Positions 7,959 through 17,026 of a DNA stretch of 64,000 bases are shown one piece after another. The position numbers and the translations under genes are program-made. This DNA is from Flavobacteriales bacterium (GTDB lineage: Bacteria; Bacteroidota; Bacteroidia; Flavobacteriales; Flavobacteriaceae). A model generated the notes under the pieces. It saw only the letters and a list, made by a program, of their open reading frames with translations. It was not told the origin of the DNA and searched no databases. The stretch lies in assembly GCA_011524905.1 (NCBI GenBank), contig WTJI01000039.1:1-64000 (forward strand), in the 5' to 3' direction. The stretch's first letter is position 1, and every line of letters begins with the position of its first letter.

Positions 7959-9728
7959 TTAAAGGGCTTCTTGGCTTTCCAAAAATTGGACTTGATGCAA
8001 TTGGGCGTAGTGCCCCTCCTCTATTTTAAGCAGTTCGCTATGGGTTCCTATTTCAACTATTTGTCCCTTTTCCATGACGATGATCCTATCGGCATTTTTG
8101 ATGGTTGCCAGTCGGTGGGCGATGATCAGAGAAGTTTTATTTTGGGTGATCTTTTGGGTAGCTTTTTGAATCAATTCTTCAGAATGAGAATCGATTGAAG
8201 CGGTTGCTTCGTCCAAAACTAAAATACTGGGCTGCGCCATATACGCTCTGAGAAAAGCAATCAATTGTCTTTGCCCTGATGAAAGCATGACGCCCCTTTC
8301 TTTGACATTGTAATGATAACCGCCTGGCAAACTAGCAATAAAATCATGTACACCAATCTCCTGGGCTGCTGCTTTTACATCGGCTTCTGTAATAGCTGGA
8401 TTTTGTAGAGTTATATTCTTAAAGATCGTATCGGCAAATAGAAATACATCTTGTAAGACCACCCCCACATGCTTTCTTAAATTATCTAAGGTATAATCAT
8501 TAATGGAAATGCTATCAATGCTTATTTTTCCAGAATCAATTTCATAAAATCGCGATAGTAAATTGATTAAAGTTGACTTTCCCGCACCCGTAGCACCAAC
8601 AATAGCAACTGTTTCCCCAGGGGCAATGGCTAATGAAACCCCCCGCAGTACTTCTTCGTTCGGCACATATGAAAAGTGTACGTTTTCAAATGTTATAGCC
8701 CCTTGAATCGTTTCTTTTTCGGCGGTTCCTTCATTTATAATCGCTTGCTCGGTTTCCAGAATAGTAAAAATCCGATCAGCTGCCACCATTCCCATCTGTA
8801 GGGTATTGAATTTGTCGGCTATTTGACGCAAAGGGCGAAACAACATTTGAGACATTTGTATGAATAAAAAGATCACCCCAAGCGAAACCGTACCGCCTGT
8901 AGCGACGTTAATCCCGCCATACCACACCAACAATCCAATAGTTATGGAGGCGGATATTTCAGCTACAGGAAAGAATATAGAATTAAACCACACTGTTTTA
9001 AGCCATGCTTTTTTATGTTTGGTATTGATTGCCTCGAAAGCCAAATACTCTTGACGTTCTCTGTGAAAGAGTTGTACGATTTTCATCCCACTTATTCGCT
9101 CTTGAACAAAGGTGTTGAGATTGGCAACTTGCAAGCGAACTTCTTCAAAAGCCTTTTTCATTGATTTTTGAAATTGACGCGTCGCATAAAGAATTACAGG
9201 TAAAACAGAGAAAACAATTAAAGATAACTGCCAATCAACCACGAGCATCACTACGATAACCAGAAGCATTTTCAGTAAATCGGCGATGATCATAAATAGC
9301 CCTTGCGAAAAGATACTCGCAATCGTTTCTATATCGTTCACAGATCGGGTGACCAATCGACCCACGGCCGAGGTGTCAAAATAGCGCATTTTAAAGCCGA
9401 TGATCTTTTCAAAAAGTGTGGTACGCAATTTTTGAATAACGTTTTGTCCCAACCAATTGGCATAGTAAACGAAAATAAACTGAAAAAGTACTTCGAGTAA
9501 CAATGTGAGTAACATAAGTCCCACCAACAATTGCATTCCCTCGAAGTCCTTGGGGGTGATGTAGTCATCCACAGTTACTTTAAGTAAATAGGGCGTCAAT
9601 GTAGAAAAGACTGAAAGTAATATAGCCGATAACATGACAAAATAGAAAACCAACAGATGGGCATTCACAAAATGCATGAGTTTGCCAAACAAGGCACGAT
9701 CAAATATTTTGGAACTCTTTTTGGTCAT
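7959..9728 (-). CDS. ABC exporter, fused permease and ATPase (MsbA/LmrA-like)
   Basis: Half-transporter of 589 residues that should work as a homodimer in the inner membrane. Six N-terminal helices (about residues 20-300) precede the ATPase domain with Walker A GATGAGKST, signature LSSGQRQLI, Walker B ILVLDEATAS and the H-loop IAHRL. The family includes lipid A flippases and multidrug exporters, and the substrate cannot be chosen from sequence. It starts directly after the truA stop on the same strand. Confidence 0.93.
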   Translation of the reverse strand: MTKKSSKIFDRALFGKLMHFVNAHLLVFYFVMLSAILLSVFSTLTPYLLKVTVDDYITPKDFEGMQLLVGLMLLTLLLEVLFQFIFVYYANWLGQNVIQKLRTTLFEKIIGFKMRYFDTSAVGRLVTRSVNDIETIASIFSQGLFMIIADLLKMLLVIVVMLVVDWQLSLIVFSVLPVILYATRQFQKSMKKAFEEVRLQVANLNTFVQERISGMKIVQLFHRERQEYLAFEAINTKHKKAWLKTVWFNSIFFPVAEISASITIGLLVWYGGINVATGGTVSLGVIFLFIQMSQMLFRPLRQIADKFNTLQMGMVAADRIFTILETEQAIINEGTAEKETIQGAITFENVHFSYVPNEEVLRGVSLAIAPGETVAIVGATGAGKSTLINLLSRFYEIDSGKISIDSISINDYTLDNLRKHVGVVLQDVFLFADTIFKNITLQNPAITEADVKAAAQEIGVHDFIASLPGGYHYNVKERGVMLSSGQRQLIAFLRAYMAQPSILVLDEATASIDSHSEELIQKATQKITQNKTSLIIAHRLATIKNADRIIVMEKGQIVEIGTHSELLKIEEGHYAQLHQVQFLESQEAL

Positions 9729-10472
9729 TTACGCGGGCTTGTAGTTTTCTGGATAAACAATATCGGTCAAGTACAGTCCTTGTGCAGGGACCGAAAACCC
9801 TGCTTGGGATCGATCTTTGGAGGCGATGGTTTCGGCTAATGATTCCAATGGTCTTTTTCCTTGTCCTATTTCTATAAGTGTACCAACGATGGCTCGAACC
9901 ATATTACGCAAAAACCGATCGGCACGTATGGTAAAGATAAGTTCATTTTGATGGCTTTCCCAAGCGGCGAAGTCTATTTTACAAAGAAATGTTTTAACAT
10001 CCGTATGGACTTTAGAAAAACACTCAAAATCTTCGAACTGCAATAACATTTGCGCCGCTTTGTTCATTTTATCTACATCCAAAGCCCCTTTCAGATAATA
10101 GTGATAGGGGTATCGGAATGGATCTTTGGTCAAAGAAACATGATATTGATAGGTGCGGGATAGGGCATCAAAACGGGCATGGGCTAGCCGGGGCACTTCA
10201 TAGACCTGTTGAAATGCAATCGCAGTATCAAAATACTGATTGAGAAGGAAAGTGAAGTTCTGGGGTACATTCGCTGGATAGTCAAAATGGGCAACCATAC
10301 ACCTAGCGTGAACGCCAGTATCTGTTCGTCCAGCTGCCGTCAGTACAATAGGGGCTTTTAAAAGGGTCGAAAAGCCCTCTTCCATTGCCTGCTGAACACT
10401 TATTGCATTGGGTTGCTTTTGCCAACCGTGAAAGGACGCCCCATTGTAGGAAAATCGAACAAAATATCGCAA
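9729..10472 (-). CDS. truA: tRNA pseudouridine synthase A
   Basis: Converts U38-U40 of tRNA anticodon arms to pseudouridine. The catalytic aspartate is in AAGRTDTGVHA, with YNGASFHGWQKQPNAISVQQ at the N terminus and FLRNMVRAIVGTL near the C terminus. The track start (ATG 10526) adds 18 non-homologous residues and overlaps the upstream gene. TTG 10472 begins at LRYFVRFSYNG, where family members usually start, and gives 247 residues. ATG 10526 remains possible. Confidence 0.93.
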   Translation of the reverse strand: MRYFVRFSYNGASFHGWQKQPNAISVQQAMEEGFSTLLKAPIVLTAAGRTDTGVHARCMVAHFDYPANVPQNFTFLLNQYFDTAIAFQQVYEVPRLAHARFDALSRTYQYHVSLTKDPFRYPYHYYLKGALDVDKMNKAAQMLLQFEDFECFSKVHTDVKTFLCKIDFAAWESHQNELIFTIRADRFLRNMVRAIVGTLIEIGQGKRPLESLAETIASKDRSQAGFSVPAQGLYLTDIVYPENYKPA

Positions 10473-10497
10473 ACAATTTTTTTTGTAAATATATCGT

Positions 10498-10878
10498 TTA
10501 TTCTGAAAGCTTTTTAAGCGTTTCATTGATAGCTAGAACAACAGCCCTGGCTTCCTTGCGTCTACTGGTATAAAAAACATAAGTGTCTGCACCCATTCGA
10601 TTGACACGCACCACATATAAACACTTTCCATAAAGGACTATACAAATCAAAAAAATAGACATCAAAATAAAACTCAAAACAGGATACAGGGAGGTCTCCA
10701 TTTGATTCAAAACCAGATAAATAAATACTTGCATCAACAAAATAAGAGCCGAAATAAAATAGAATATGTGATTGACCCGTTGAATTTGGGCTGAATAGAT
10801 TTCCTTATAATAAATTTTTCTTTCAATGAATTGCTGATCGACACAAAACACCAGGTGGTTGGACTCCAAGGTCACCAC
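10498..10878 (-). CDS. Small membrane protein of unknown function
   Basis: 126 residues, GTG start. A polar N-terminal segment of about 40 residues precedes two transmembrane helices (near 38-57 and 64-84), then a basic region ending KEARAVVLAINETLKKLSE. The beta-rich ends around two helices resemble a small bacterial PH-like membrane protein, but I do not recognise a named family. It sits upstream of truA on the same strand and divergent from the phosphodiesterase gene. Confidence 0.7.
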   Translation of the reverse strand: MVTLESNHLVFCVDQQFIERKIYYKEIYSAQIQRVNHIFYFISALILLMQVFIYLVLNQMETSLYPVLSFILMSIFLICIVLYGKCLYVVRVNRMGADTYVFYTSRRKEARAVVLAINETLKKLSE

Positions 10879-10939
10879 GGATTTGTGATGCGAAGAAGAA
10901 GTGAATTTTTTTTTTTACAAACGGGATATGAAGTTGACT

Positions 10940-10968
10940 TTGCCATAACGTAAGTAGGTTTATATTTG
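10940..10968 (+). promoter_or_regulatory. Promoter of the YfcE-type phosphodiesterase gene
   Basis: TTG, an 18-base spacer and TATATTTG match the Bacteroidetes promoter consensus. The box ends 22 bases before the ATG at 10991. Confidence 0.65.
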
Positions 10969-10990
10969 GGTTTATAAATGTACGGTATTT

Positions 10991-11494
10991 ATGGTAAAAA
11001 TCGTCTTGCTTTCCGATACCCATAGCTATTTGGATGCGGCCATTATGAATCATGTTGAATGGGCCGACGAAGTGTGGCATGCCGGCGATATCGGTTCTTT
11101 GGCTGTTTTAGAAAAATTGGAGCAGCAGCGTAAAACAAGAGCTGTCTATGGAAACATTGACGGACAACAAATCCGTAGCGCCTGCCCTGAGAATCAAATA
11201 TTCAACTGTGAAGATGTTCCAGTCCTCATACGACATATTGGAGGGTACCCTGGTCGATACAATACAACAACAAAAAAGTTACTTACGCAGTACCAACCCA
11301 AGCTCTACATCTGTGGGCATTCACATATCCTAAAAGTACAAAATGATGCCCAACGGCAGCTGCTACACATGAATCCAGGTGCAGCGGGTCGCAGCGGTTT
11401 TCACACCATCAGAACGCTATTGCGTTTCACCATTACAGGCGATGCTATCGAAAACTTGGAGGTTGTTGAGCTTGGTCCACGCAGCAAAGGCTAA
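10991..11494 (+). CDS. YfcE/MJ0936-type metallophosphoesterase
   Basis: Small cytoplasmic metal-dependent phosphodiesterase, 167 residues. The metal-binding motifs occur in order: SDTHS near the start, HAGDIG near residue 35, VYGNIDG near 55, and the paired histidines in CGHSHI near 110, followed by MNPGAAG. Family members cleave simple phosphodiesters in vitro and the physiological substrate is unknown. Its stop overlaps that of the convergent DUF4293 gene (shared CTAA). Confidence 0.92.
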   Translation: MVKIVLLSDTHSYLDAAIMNHVEWADEVWHAGDIGSLAVLEKLEQQRKTRAVYGNIDGQQIRSACPENQIFNCEDVPVLIRHIGGYPGRYNTTTKKLLTQYQPKLYICGHSHILKVQNDAQRQLLHMNPGAAGRSGFHTIRTLLRFTITGDAIENLEVVELGPRSKG

Positions 11495-11883
11495 CGAATG
11501 CGATCAATGGAACGCACCAAGGCTTCGTCTTTTTTGATGGCCAAATAGGCCATCACTATACTAACAATGCTGAGTCCATCGGATCCCAACAACAGTTCAC
11601 GCTGCCAAACAAAACCTTCACTGAGCACACCAAAAAATGTAACCACTACTAGCCCGATCAATACCAATAAGGCCAATAAACAAAGTTTACATTGAAGGGG
11701 ACGTCTTTTGAAAAGCAAGATGATGAGGAGCAGCAGCAACGCCAAACCCGCAGAAACAAAATGGTAGGAATAGGCGTCCAATCCTTGGAAGTTGATGAAT
11801 TGCATCTGGGTGGCATAAAGGGCAGTAAGTAGTTGTAAAACAAAAGCTGCCAGTAGATAGAGCGTCTGCTTGCGTTGGATCAT
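11491..11883 (-). CDS. DUF4293 membrane protein
   Basis: Four-helix membrane protein of about 130 residues found in Bacteroidetes. It starts [13 protein letters not shown] and ends with the family tail [15 protein letters not shown]. The track start at 11898 is TTG-like; ATG 11883 matches the usual N terminus MIQR. A TATTTTTG promoter box sits only 4 bases before this ATG, so the transcript may be leaderless. Function unknown. Confidence 0.85.
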   Translation of the reverse strand: MIQRKQTLYLLAAFVLQLLTALYATQMQFINFQGLDAYSYHFVSAGLALLLLLIILLFKRRPLQCKLCLLALLVLIGLVVVTFFGVLSEGFVWQRELLLGSDGLSIVSIVMAYLAIKKDEALVRSIDRIR

Positions 11884-11887
11884 ACTG

Positions 11888-11919
11888 CAAAAATACATTT
11901 AATTTGAACGGTGATTCAA
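11888..11919 (-). promoter_or_regulatory. Promoter of DUF4293 gene, possibly leaderless
   Basis: The minus strand reads TTG, 21 bases, TATTTTTG, then 4 bases to the ATG. The -7 box is a perfect consensus match, but the spacer is 2 bases longer than the usual 19. Confidence 0.5.
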
Positions 11920-11999
11920 ATTTAATTCGTAATATTGACACCGCAGTACAAAATCTTTTACTGCACCTTTCCCCAGCATTCCTTATTATTCAATCACAT

Positions 12000-13565
12000 A
12001 TGTACGAAATTGCTACGTTAAAAAGTAAAAAGCTAACTGAGCTGCAAGAAATGGCCAAATCCCTTGGTGTCAAAAGAATCACAGGCCTAAAAAAACTAGA
12101 CCTGATTTATCAAATCATTGATTTTGTCTCTGCCAACCCACAAACCCTATCGGCTAAGGAAACAAAGAAAGACAAATCATTTTCTGCCCGCCCTAAACCA
12201 CAAAAGGAGGGCCGAAAAAATAAGCCCGATGATGCAGCAGCCAAAGACCAACAAACCGCTTCAAAACCCGAAACGGAGCAAAAGGAAAACATGGCAAGGG
12301 AAGTCGATAAACCCCAACAAAAAACAGGCCCACAGCATCCCCACCACAAGCAAGGAAAAAACAAGCACAAAAACCACCACAAAAAGCAGGGCGGAGACCC
12401 CAATCACAATAAAGACCTACGCAACAGATACAGAGAGCCAGATTTTGAATTTGACGGCATCATTCAAACAGAAGGCGTCCTTGAAATGATGCCCGAGGGT
12501 TATGGCTTTTTGCGCTCATCCGACTACAACTACCTCTCCTCCCCCGACGACGTGTATGTTTCCCAATCCCAAATTCGTCTTTTTGGACTCAAAACAGGAG
12601 ATACGGTTTTAGGAACTGTTCGACCCCCGAAAGAAGGCGAAAAATATTTCCCCCTCATCAAAGTGGATAAACTCAACGGATTGGATCCCAAAGTAGTGCG
12701 CGATCGCGTCTCTTTTGAACACCTAACCCCGCTTTTCCCCGAAGAAAAATTTAAACTGGCCGACAAACAAAGTACCATTTCGTCACGAATCATTGATTTG
12801 TTTTCGCCGATTGGTAAAGGTCAAAGAGGAATGATTGTTGCCCAACCCAAAACAGGGAAAACCATGCTGCTCAAAGATATCGCCAATGCCATTGCAGCCA
12901 ATCACCCTGAGGTGTACCAATTGATCCTACTAATCGACGAACGTCCCGAAGAAGTGACCGATATGCAACGCAATGTTGACGGAGAGGTCGTGGCATCAAC
13001 TTTCGACGAACCGGCCGAACGCCACGTAAAAGTGGCCAATATCGTTCTTGAAAAAGCCAAACGATTGGTCGAATGTGGTCATGATGTTGTCATCCTTTTG
13101 GACTCGATTACCCGACTGGCAAGAGCCTACAATACTGTACAACCGGCCTCGGGAAAAATTCTTTCCGGTGGGGTCGATGCCAATGCATTGCACCGTCCCA
13201 AGCGATTCTTTGGGGCCGCCCGAAAAATTGAAAATGGGGGGTCGCTTTCTATTATCGCCACCGCCCTTACTGAAACGGGCTCCAAGATGGATGAAGTCAT
13301 TTTTGAAGAATTTAAGGGAACTGGAAACATGGAACTGCAACTCGATAGACGCATTTCCAACCGACGTATTTTCCCAGCCATCGATTTGGTGTCTTCCAGC
13401 ACCCGTCGCGATGATTTGTTACTCGACGAAAATACAGTTCAACGTATGTGGATCATGCGAAAATACTTAGCCGATATGAATCCCGTAGAAGCAATGGAAT
13501 TTATCAATGATCGCTTTAAACGAACCCAAAACAACGAAGAGTTCCTGATCTCTATGAACTCTTAA
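12000..13565 (+). CDS. rho: Transcription termination factor Rho
   Basis: Hexameric RNA-dependent ATPase that ends transcription. ATG 12000 ([23 protein letters not shown]) matches the Rho N-terminal helix bundle; the track start adds 32 extra residues. 521 residues: Rho_N, then a lysine/histidine/glutamine-rich disordered insert (about residues 50-145), the cold-shock RNA-binding domain ([16 protein letters not shown]), and the RecA-like core with Walker [22 protein letters not shown] and [12 protein letters not shown]. Bacteroidetes Rho proteins are known for such inserts; in Bacteroides thetaiotaomicron the insert drives condensate formation. Confidence 0.96.
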   Translation: MYEIATLKSKKLTELQEMAKSLGVKRITGLKKLDLIYQIIDFVSANPQTLSAKETKKDKSFSARPKPQKEGRKNKPDDAAAKDQQTASKPETEQKENMAREVDKPQQKTGPQHPHHKQGKNKHKNHHKKQGGDPNHNKDLRNRYREPDFEFDGIIQTEGVLEMMPEGYGFLRSSDYNYLSSPDDVYVSQSQIRLFGLKTGDTVLGTVRPPKEGEKYFPLIKVDKLNGLDPKVVRDRVSFEHLTPLFPEEKFKLADKQSTISSRIIDLFSPIGKGQRGMIVAQPKTGKTMLLKDIANAIAANHPEVYQLILLIDERPEEVTDMQRNVDGEVVASTFDEPAERHVKVANIVLEKAKRLVECGHDVVILLDSITRLARAYNTVQPASGKILSGGVDANALHRPKRFFGAARKIENGGSLSIIATALTETGSKMDEVIFEEFKGTGNMELQLDRRISNRRIFPAIDLVSSSTRRDDLLLDENTVQRMWIMRKYLADMNPVEAMEFINDRFKRTQNNEEFLISMNS

Positions 13566-13775
13566 CTATCTATTTTTTTGGTAAATTATTTACTATTCCA
13601 ACACCAAATCACTCGGTTTTACCTATTTGTTTTTAGAAGTATTTAGCATCCCTGTAGTCTAAAAAATAAAAGTCAGACAGTTAAATGTCTTTCCAACAAC
13701 AAGGGTCAACACATGAAATGCGATTTTACATGAACAAATGCAAGATATAATAGGGCTCAAGCTAGGGCAAAAAAA

Positions 13776-13797
13776 AACCATCTCAATAGAGATGGTT
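13776..13797 (-). terminator. Intrinsic terminator of rpsT, possibly bidirectional
   Basis: AACCATCTC-AATA-GAGATGGTT is a perfect 9-bp stem with a 4-base loop. On the minus strand it is followed by a run of Ts, and on the plus strand by a further T-run a few bases on. It sits between the convergent rho and rpsT genes. The remaining 13566-13770 intergenic sequence is AT-rich, and I see no gene in it. Confidence 0.8.
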
Positions 13798-13820
13798 AAA
13801 AGTTTTTTTTTGCGAAAAAC

Positions 13821-14072
13821 CTACAAAGCAGCAACGTGACGGGCCAACTTGGATTTTAGGTTGGCAGCTTTGTTGGCGTGAATAATGTTCTTTTTAGCCA
13901 GTTTATCCACCAGGGAAACCACCTGTGGAAAAAGCTTGTTGGCTTCTTTTTTGTCTGTAATACTGCGTAGCTTACGAACAGCATTACGGGCAGTTTTGTG
14001 TTGAAAACGGTTTCGAAGTCGTTTTCTTTCGTTCGAGCGGATGCGTTTAATTGCCGATTTGTGGTTGGCCAT
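13821..14072 (-). CDS. rpsT: 30S ribosomal protein S20
   Basis: 83-residue basic protein that binds 16S rRNA. The start [21 protein letters not shown] and the [18 protein letters not shown] tail are diagnostic. It is 18 bases downstream of tRNA-Glu on the same strand and is probably transcribed from that tRNA promoter. It ends in a strong intrinsic terminator. Confidence 0.97.
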   Translation of the reverse strand: MANHKSAIKRIRSNERKRLRNRFQHKTARNAVRKLRSITDKKEANKLFPQVVSLVDKLAKKNIIHANKAANLKSKLARHVAAL

Positions 14073-14090
14073 AATATACGGTTTAAAAAG

Positions 14091-14162
14091 TAGCCCGTAG
14101 GGGAATCGAACCCCTCTTTCCAGGATGAAAACCTGGCGTCCTAACCGATAGACGAACGGGCC
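14091..14162 (-). tRNA. tRNA-Glu (TTC)
   Basis: 72-nt tRNA with acceptor GGCCCGT/ACGGGCT, D-loop TCTATCGGTTAGGA, anticodon stem-loop CCAGG-TTTTCAT-CCTGG (anticodon TTC) and T-loop TTCGATT. It is located between proS and rpsT on the minus strand, with its own promoter upstream. Confidence 0.97.
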
Positions 14163-14201
14163 AAATTCAACTGCACCAGGCAGTCTTATCTTTTAGCGCA
14201 G

Positions 14202-14231
14202 CAAAAATAGTTCTTTTTTACAGCCTACCAA
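14202..14231 (-). promoter_or_regulatory. Promoter of tRNA-Glu-rpsT
   Basis: The minus strand reads TTG, a 19-base spacer and TATTTTTG, identical in both boxes and spacing to the tRNA-His promoter. The predicted start lies about 34 bases before the tRNA. Confidence 0.78.
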
Positions 14232-14248
14232 AACCCAGTTAAAAAATT

Positions 14249-15727
14249 TTAATAGGCCTTGGCAAAAAGTACCCTTTGCTGGGAGGCTTTACCCGAGTAG
14301 ATACAGCTTCCTGGCTGGGATTCTGCCGCCAAAGGGATACACCGAATGGTGGCTTTGGTTTCTTTTTTGATGGCTTCTTCGGTCTCAGCCGTCCCGTCCC
14401 AATGGGCGGCTATAAACCCCCCTTTGGTTTCGAGCAATTCCTTAAAGGTTGCATAATCATCGACCTCGGTGGTGTGCTCGGCCCGGAAGGCTTTGGCTTT
14501 TTCAAACAATTGCTGTTGCATTTCGGCCAATAGCTGGGTAATATGCGCCGCCAAATCCGACAACTTGACAGTTGATTTTTCTAAAGTATCCCGTCGGGCC
14601 AATTCCACTTGCTCATTTTCTAAGTCTCGGGGCCCAATGGCCAAGCGAATCGGAACGCCCTTGATTTCGAAAGCATTAAACTTATAGCCGGGTTTAAATG
14701 CGTCGCGATTGTCAAAATCCACTGAAATATCAAGCGCAAAGAGTTCGGCCTTAATTTGTTCAGCAACAGCCGCAATGGCGACACGCTGTTCTTCAGATTT
14801 ATAGATGGGTACGATGCCCACTTGGATGGGCGCCAGATTGGGTGGGAGGACCAAACCATTGTCATCACTGTGGGTCATGATCAAGGCACCCATCAAGCGT
14901 GTTGACACACCCCATGAGGTGGCCCAAACATAATCGAGACCGCCTTCTTTGTTGGCAAATTTTACATCAAAGGCTTTGGCAAAATTCTGCCCCAGAAAAT
15001 GGGAAGTACCCGCCTGTAAAGCTTTTCCATCTTGCATCAAGGCTTCGATGCAAAAAGTTTCTTCAGCGCCAGCAAAGCGTTCGGAGGGCGTCTTGACCCC
15101 TTGAATCACTGGAATGGCCAAAAAGTTTTCGACAAAATCAGCATAAACTTGATTCATTTGTCGGGCTTCGGCCATGGCTTCTGCTTGGGTTTCGTGAGCC
15201 GTATGCCCCTCTTGCCATAAAAATTCGGCAGTTCGCAAAAATAAACGGGTGCGCATTTCCCAACGAACGACGTTGGCCCATTGATTGAGCAGTATGGGTA
15301 AATCACGGTAGGACTGAATCCAATTTTTATAAGTATTCCAGATGATGGCTTCACTGGTCGGGCGTACAACCAATTCTTCTTCCAACTTGGCTTGCGGATC
15401 CACACGAAGCTTGCCTGGTTTATCAGGGTCATTGGTCAATCGGTAGTGGGTCACAACAGCACACTCTTTGGCAAAGCCCTCTGCATTTTTTTCTTCAGCC
15501 TCAAAAAGACTTTTGGGAACAAACAATGGGAAATAGGCATTTTGATGCCCTGTCGCTTTGAACATCTTGTCCAATGCGGCTTGCATTTTTTCCCAAATGG
15601 CATAACCATAGGGCTTGATAATCATACAACCGCGCACGGCTGAATTTTCAGCTAAATCCGCTTGCACGACCAATTCATTGTACCACTTGGAGTAGTCAAC
15701 GCTTCTTGAAGTCAATTTTTTCGCCAT
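14249..15727 (-). CDS. proS: Prolyl-tRNA synthetase
   Basis: Class II synthetase charging tRNA-Pro; 492 residues from ATG 15727 ([16 protein letters not shown]). This is the short, eukaryote/archaeal-like ProS type lacking the editing insertion, with the motif 2 region [25 protein letters not shown] and motif 3 region [23 protein letters not shown]. The C-terminal extension contains [18 protein letters not shown]. The track start at 15853 adds 42 unrelated residues. An inverted repeat lies just upstream. Confidence 0.96.
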   Translation of the reverse strand: MAKKLTSRSVDYSKWYNELVVQADLAENSAVRGCMIIKPYGYAIWEKMQAALDKMFKATGHQNAYFPLFVPKSLFEAEEKNAEGFAKECAVVTHYRLTNDPDKPGKLRVDPQAKLEEELVVRPTSEAIIWNTYKNWIQSYRDLPILLNQWANVVRWEMRTRLFLRTAEFLWQEGHTAHETQAEAMAEARQMNQVYADFVENFLAIPVIQGVKTPSERFAGAEETFCIEALMQDGKALQAGTSHFLGQNFAKAFDVKFANKEGGLDYVWATSWGVSTRLMGALIMTHSDDNGLVLPPNLAPIQVGIVPIYKSEEQRVAIAAVAEQIKAELFALDISVDFDNRDAFKPGYKFNAFEIKGVPIRLAIGPRDLENEQVELARRDTLEKSTVKLSDLAAHITQLLAEMQQQLFEKAKAFRAEHTTEVDDYATFKELLETKGGFIAAHWDGTAETEEAIKKETKATIRCIPLAAESQPGSCIYSGKASQQRVLFAKAY

Positions 15728-15820
15728 AATTTTTTTGGCACAACTTTTGCCAATATTGTAATTAGAATTAAGGAAGTGCACAAAACTAGTCTTTTTGTGG
15801 CTTTTTGTAAAAGGTTGATT

Positions 15821-17011
15821 ATGGAAGCAAGAAAAAAAAGAATTCGAGGACATGTATTTAGCGGTTTGGCCCTAGCTGTTTTGAGTTGGCAATGTGGTTC
15901 TTTTCAAGGGGTTTCCTACTATCAGAGCGACGGGATCTACAACGATGCGCCCTTGGTGCAACAATCCACACCACCGACTAACAATACAACCAATCCACAG
16001 TCGAATGCAACAGCTCGCCCTGCGTCCGTGCAACCCGGTCAAAGCAGTTATTACCAAAACTACTTTCAAAACCTAAGTGACGAGTACACCTCGACACCAG
16101 ACACCAATGCCGTGTTCGTAGATGTTGACGGGTATGCCAGTGCCACACCAAACAACCAGCCCTGGGGAAGTCAGCCCAACAAAACAGAAATTTATCTCAT
16201 CCAAAATCGACCATTTAACCCCTTCTTCCTGAACAGGGGCTGGGGCTGGAATCGATTTGATTTTTGGCAATTCAATCAACCCTGGTTTGGATTCAACAAT
16301 TGGGGCTGGGGCATGCAACCCTATTGGGGATGGGCAGGGATGCAGTCCTTTTACAGTCCGTTTTGGGGTGGTTTCTATGGCCCACAACCCTTTTACAACC
16401 CCTACCGCTGGTATCGACCTTACCGCTTTCGGTCCAGACAATTTAGAAATTTCAACAATGGCCAAAGAGGTCGCTGGAATCTACAACCCCAACGCTATTC
16501 GAGAGTGGCAAGTCAACGAGGAGAAAAAACGTATCGCGGAACCAATAACGATGGCAGTCGGGCAACAGAAGAGCGGAAAAGCGAGACCAGAACACGAAAT
16601 AAAAACACTACCCCATCGAATGTGCGATACAACGTAGGCCGCAATTTGTATTCCATCGGCTATGACCGTATCCCAGCCAATTTGGGCAGGGTCAGGTCTA
16701 GTATACCTGCCGTTGGCAATAGTAATGCGCCGTCAGGAGCTTCCAACCGTGCTATACCAAACGGTTACAGTCAAAGCCGAAACAGAAGTAACTATGGGAC
16801 TTCCTCCTCTCGCACAAGAAACAGTCAGGGGCGAAACCGCACCAGTAGTCGTAATAGCAATTCATTTAAAACGCCTACCAAAAACTACACCAATAACCGG
16901 TCGTACAGTACGCCCAGAAGCAGTTCTAGGTCCTACAGCAGTCCTCGCTCAAGTGGTGGCAGACGTTCTTCAGGCGGGCGCAGTGGTGGCAGGAATCAAC
17001 AATCACCCTAA
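15821..17011 (+). CDS. Aromatic- and Ser/Arg-rich envelope protein of unknown function
   Basis: 396 residues from ATG 15821. A basic N terminus and hydrophobic stretch end in LSWQC, a weak lipobox, so it may be an exported lipoprotein. A middle tract of about 60 residues is dominated by W, F, Y, G and N ([33 protein letters not shown]). The C-terminal 170 residues are rich in R, S and N with repeats such as [11 protein letters not shown]. The frame stays open through low-complexity DNA, where out-of-frame ORFs also appear. Adjacent to the OmpP1 gene (15 bases). I do not know its function. Confidence 0.75.
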   Translation: MEARKKRIRGHVFSGLALAVLSWQCGSFQGVSYYQSDGIYNDAPLVQQSTPPTNNTTNPQSNATARPASVQPGQSSYYQNYFQNLSDEYTSTPDTNAVFVDVDGYASATPNNQPWGSQPNKTEIYLIQNRPFNPFFLNRGWGWNRFDFWQFNQPWFGFNNWGWGMQPYWGWAGMQSFYSPFWGGFYGPQPFYNPYRWYRPYRFRSRQFRNFNNGQRGRWNLQPQRYSRVASQRGEKTYRGTNNDGSRATEERKSETRTRNKNTTPSNVRYNVGRNLYSIGYDRIPANLGRVRSSIPAVGNSNAPSGASNRAIPNGYSQSRNRSNYGTSSSRTRNSQGRNRTSSRNSNSFKTPTKNYTNNRSYSTPRSSSRSYSSPRSSGGRRSSGGRSGGRNQQSP

Positions 17012-17026
17012 CCTTAACCCCTCGCA

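Noticed and set aside
12118-12489. 123-residue ORF in another frame inside rho
   Set aside because: Shadow of the Lys/Gln/His-rich insert; the Rho frame is intact across it.
13566-13770. Possible small RNA between rho and rpsT
   Set aside because: No convincing promoter plus hairpin pair is visible apart from the rpsT terminator.
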